From Bacteroidales bacterium (lineage in GTDB: Bacteria; Bacteroidota; Bacteroidia; Bacteroidales; WCHB1-69), in NCBI GenBank assembly GCA_012518765.1, contig JAAYRN010000258.1, forward strand, positions 1 to 15,979: a DNA stretch of 15,979 nt, read 5' to 3'. A program made the translations under genes and the position numbers. Of the stretch, positions 15,645 through 15,979 are shown one piece after another. The notes below the pieces were generated by a model. That model searched no databases, was not told the DNA's origin, and saw only the letters and a list, made by a program, of their open reading frames with translations. The stretch's first letter is position 1, and the number at the start of each line of letters is the position of its first letter.

Positions 15645-15979
15645 ATGAACAGAAAAATTATTTTTAGTAGCTTATTACTATCTTTTTTATTGAGTATCAG
15701 TATATCTGTAGCTCAAACCCATTTAGACAATAGTCAAAAAATTTATATTCAGAAAGCAACTAATCCATCAGAACCTTCCGGAATTTACCGAACAAGCCTT
15801 CTGAAAATTGATAATCAAAACGTTGAAGATGCTAATTTACAGTGGAATGTTATGTATCCATTCCAACAAACAGCTCCACAAACAAAATCAAATGATTATA
15901 CAAATAAGCGTATTTTGAAACCCGGAGAAGCCATTATTTTCGAAGTAAACAACAACAATGTTGTTGAAGATTCTTCTCA
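15645..15979 (+). CDS. Exported protein of unknown function, N-terminal part (runs off window)
   Basis: The frame opens with ATG at 15645 and stays open to the window end, giving about 111 visible codons. The first 24 residues are a clear signal peptide: MNRK, then a hydrophobic core (IIFSSLLLSFLLSISISVA), with probable cleavage at VAQ/T. There is no Cys at the cleavage site, so it is not a lipoprotein. The mature part seen so far is hydrophilic, rich in Asn, Gln, Ser and Thr, and contains short beta-strand-like stretches (AIIFEVNN), as in many exported proteins of Bacteroidota. I do not recognise a family and the domain that would identify it may lie beyond the window. The -7 box at 15599-15606 suggests it is transcribed separately from dnaE. 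Confidence 0.75.
   Translation, partial: MNRKIIFSSLLLSFLLSISISVAQTHLDNSQKIYIQKATNPSEPSGIYRTSLLKIDNQNVEDANLQWNVMYPFQQTAPQTKSNDYTNKRILKPGEAIIFEVNNNNVVEDSS

Overview
The window is AT-rich DNA from a member of the Bacteroidota, most likely Bacteroidales-like. Four things support this: TAnnTTTG-type -7 promoter elements in the intergenic regions, few Shine-Dalgarno sequences, a DUF4369-like/TlpA thioredoxin protein, and an Rhs gene of the YD-repeat type common in that phylum. No tRNA, rRNA, CRISPR array, intact insertion sequence or prophage gene is visible.

Layout. Bases 1-666 hold the C-terminal part of the exonuclease gene recJ on the + strand. Bases 667-1021 are non-coding and contain mixed-composition, repeat-like sequence. 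Bases 1022-2901 (- strand) carry a small accessory module: an Rhs-core protein without its usual long N-terminus, whose C-terminal tip contains an HExxH zincin motif, followed with a 13-base overlap by a small exported protein. Non-coding repeat-like patches lie on both sides of this pair. Bases 3037-6297 (- strand) are the class II, cobalamin-dependent ribonucleotide reductase nrdJ followed by a hotdog thioesterase. Bases 6298-6761 are an AT-rich intergenic region with a dxs terminator candidate and the nrdJ promoter and leader. Bases 6762-11487 (- strand) are a compact three-gene operon: ftcD (folate-dependent formimino transfer), a periplasmic TlpA-like thioredoxin, and dxs (first step of the MEP isoprenoid pathway). 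Bases 11488-11742 are a divergent promoter region. dnaE, the replicative polymerase alpha subunit, occupies 11743-15570 on the + strand, and an exported protein cut by the window end starts at 15645.

How it fits together. Most of the window is core metabolism and DNA replication or repair: dNTP supply (nrdJ), replication (dnaE), repair (recJ), one-carbon metabolism (ftcD) and isoprenoids (dxs). The accessory part is the Rhs/zincin cassette with its overlapping exported partner; this is the best candidate for an undescribed toxin-immunity or silent-tip module. A second notable signal is a 19-bp symmetric element, CAAAANTANNNTATTTTTG, which occurs upstream of both the Rhs gene and ftcD. It reads as two back-to-back -7 promoter boxes.
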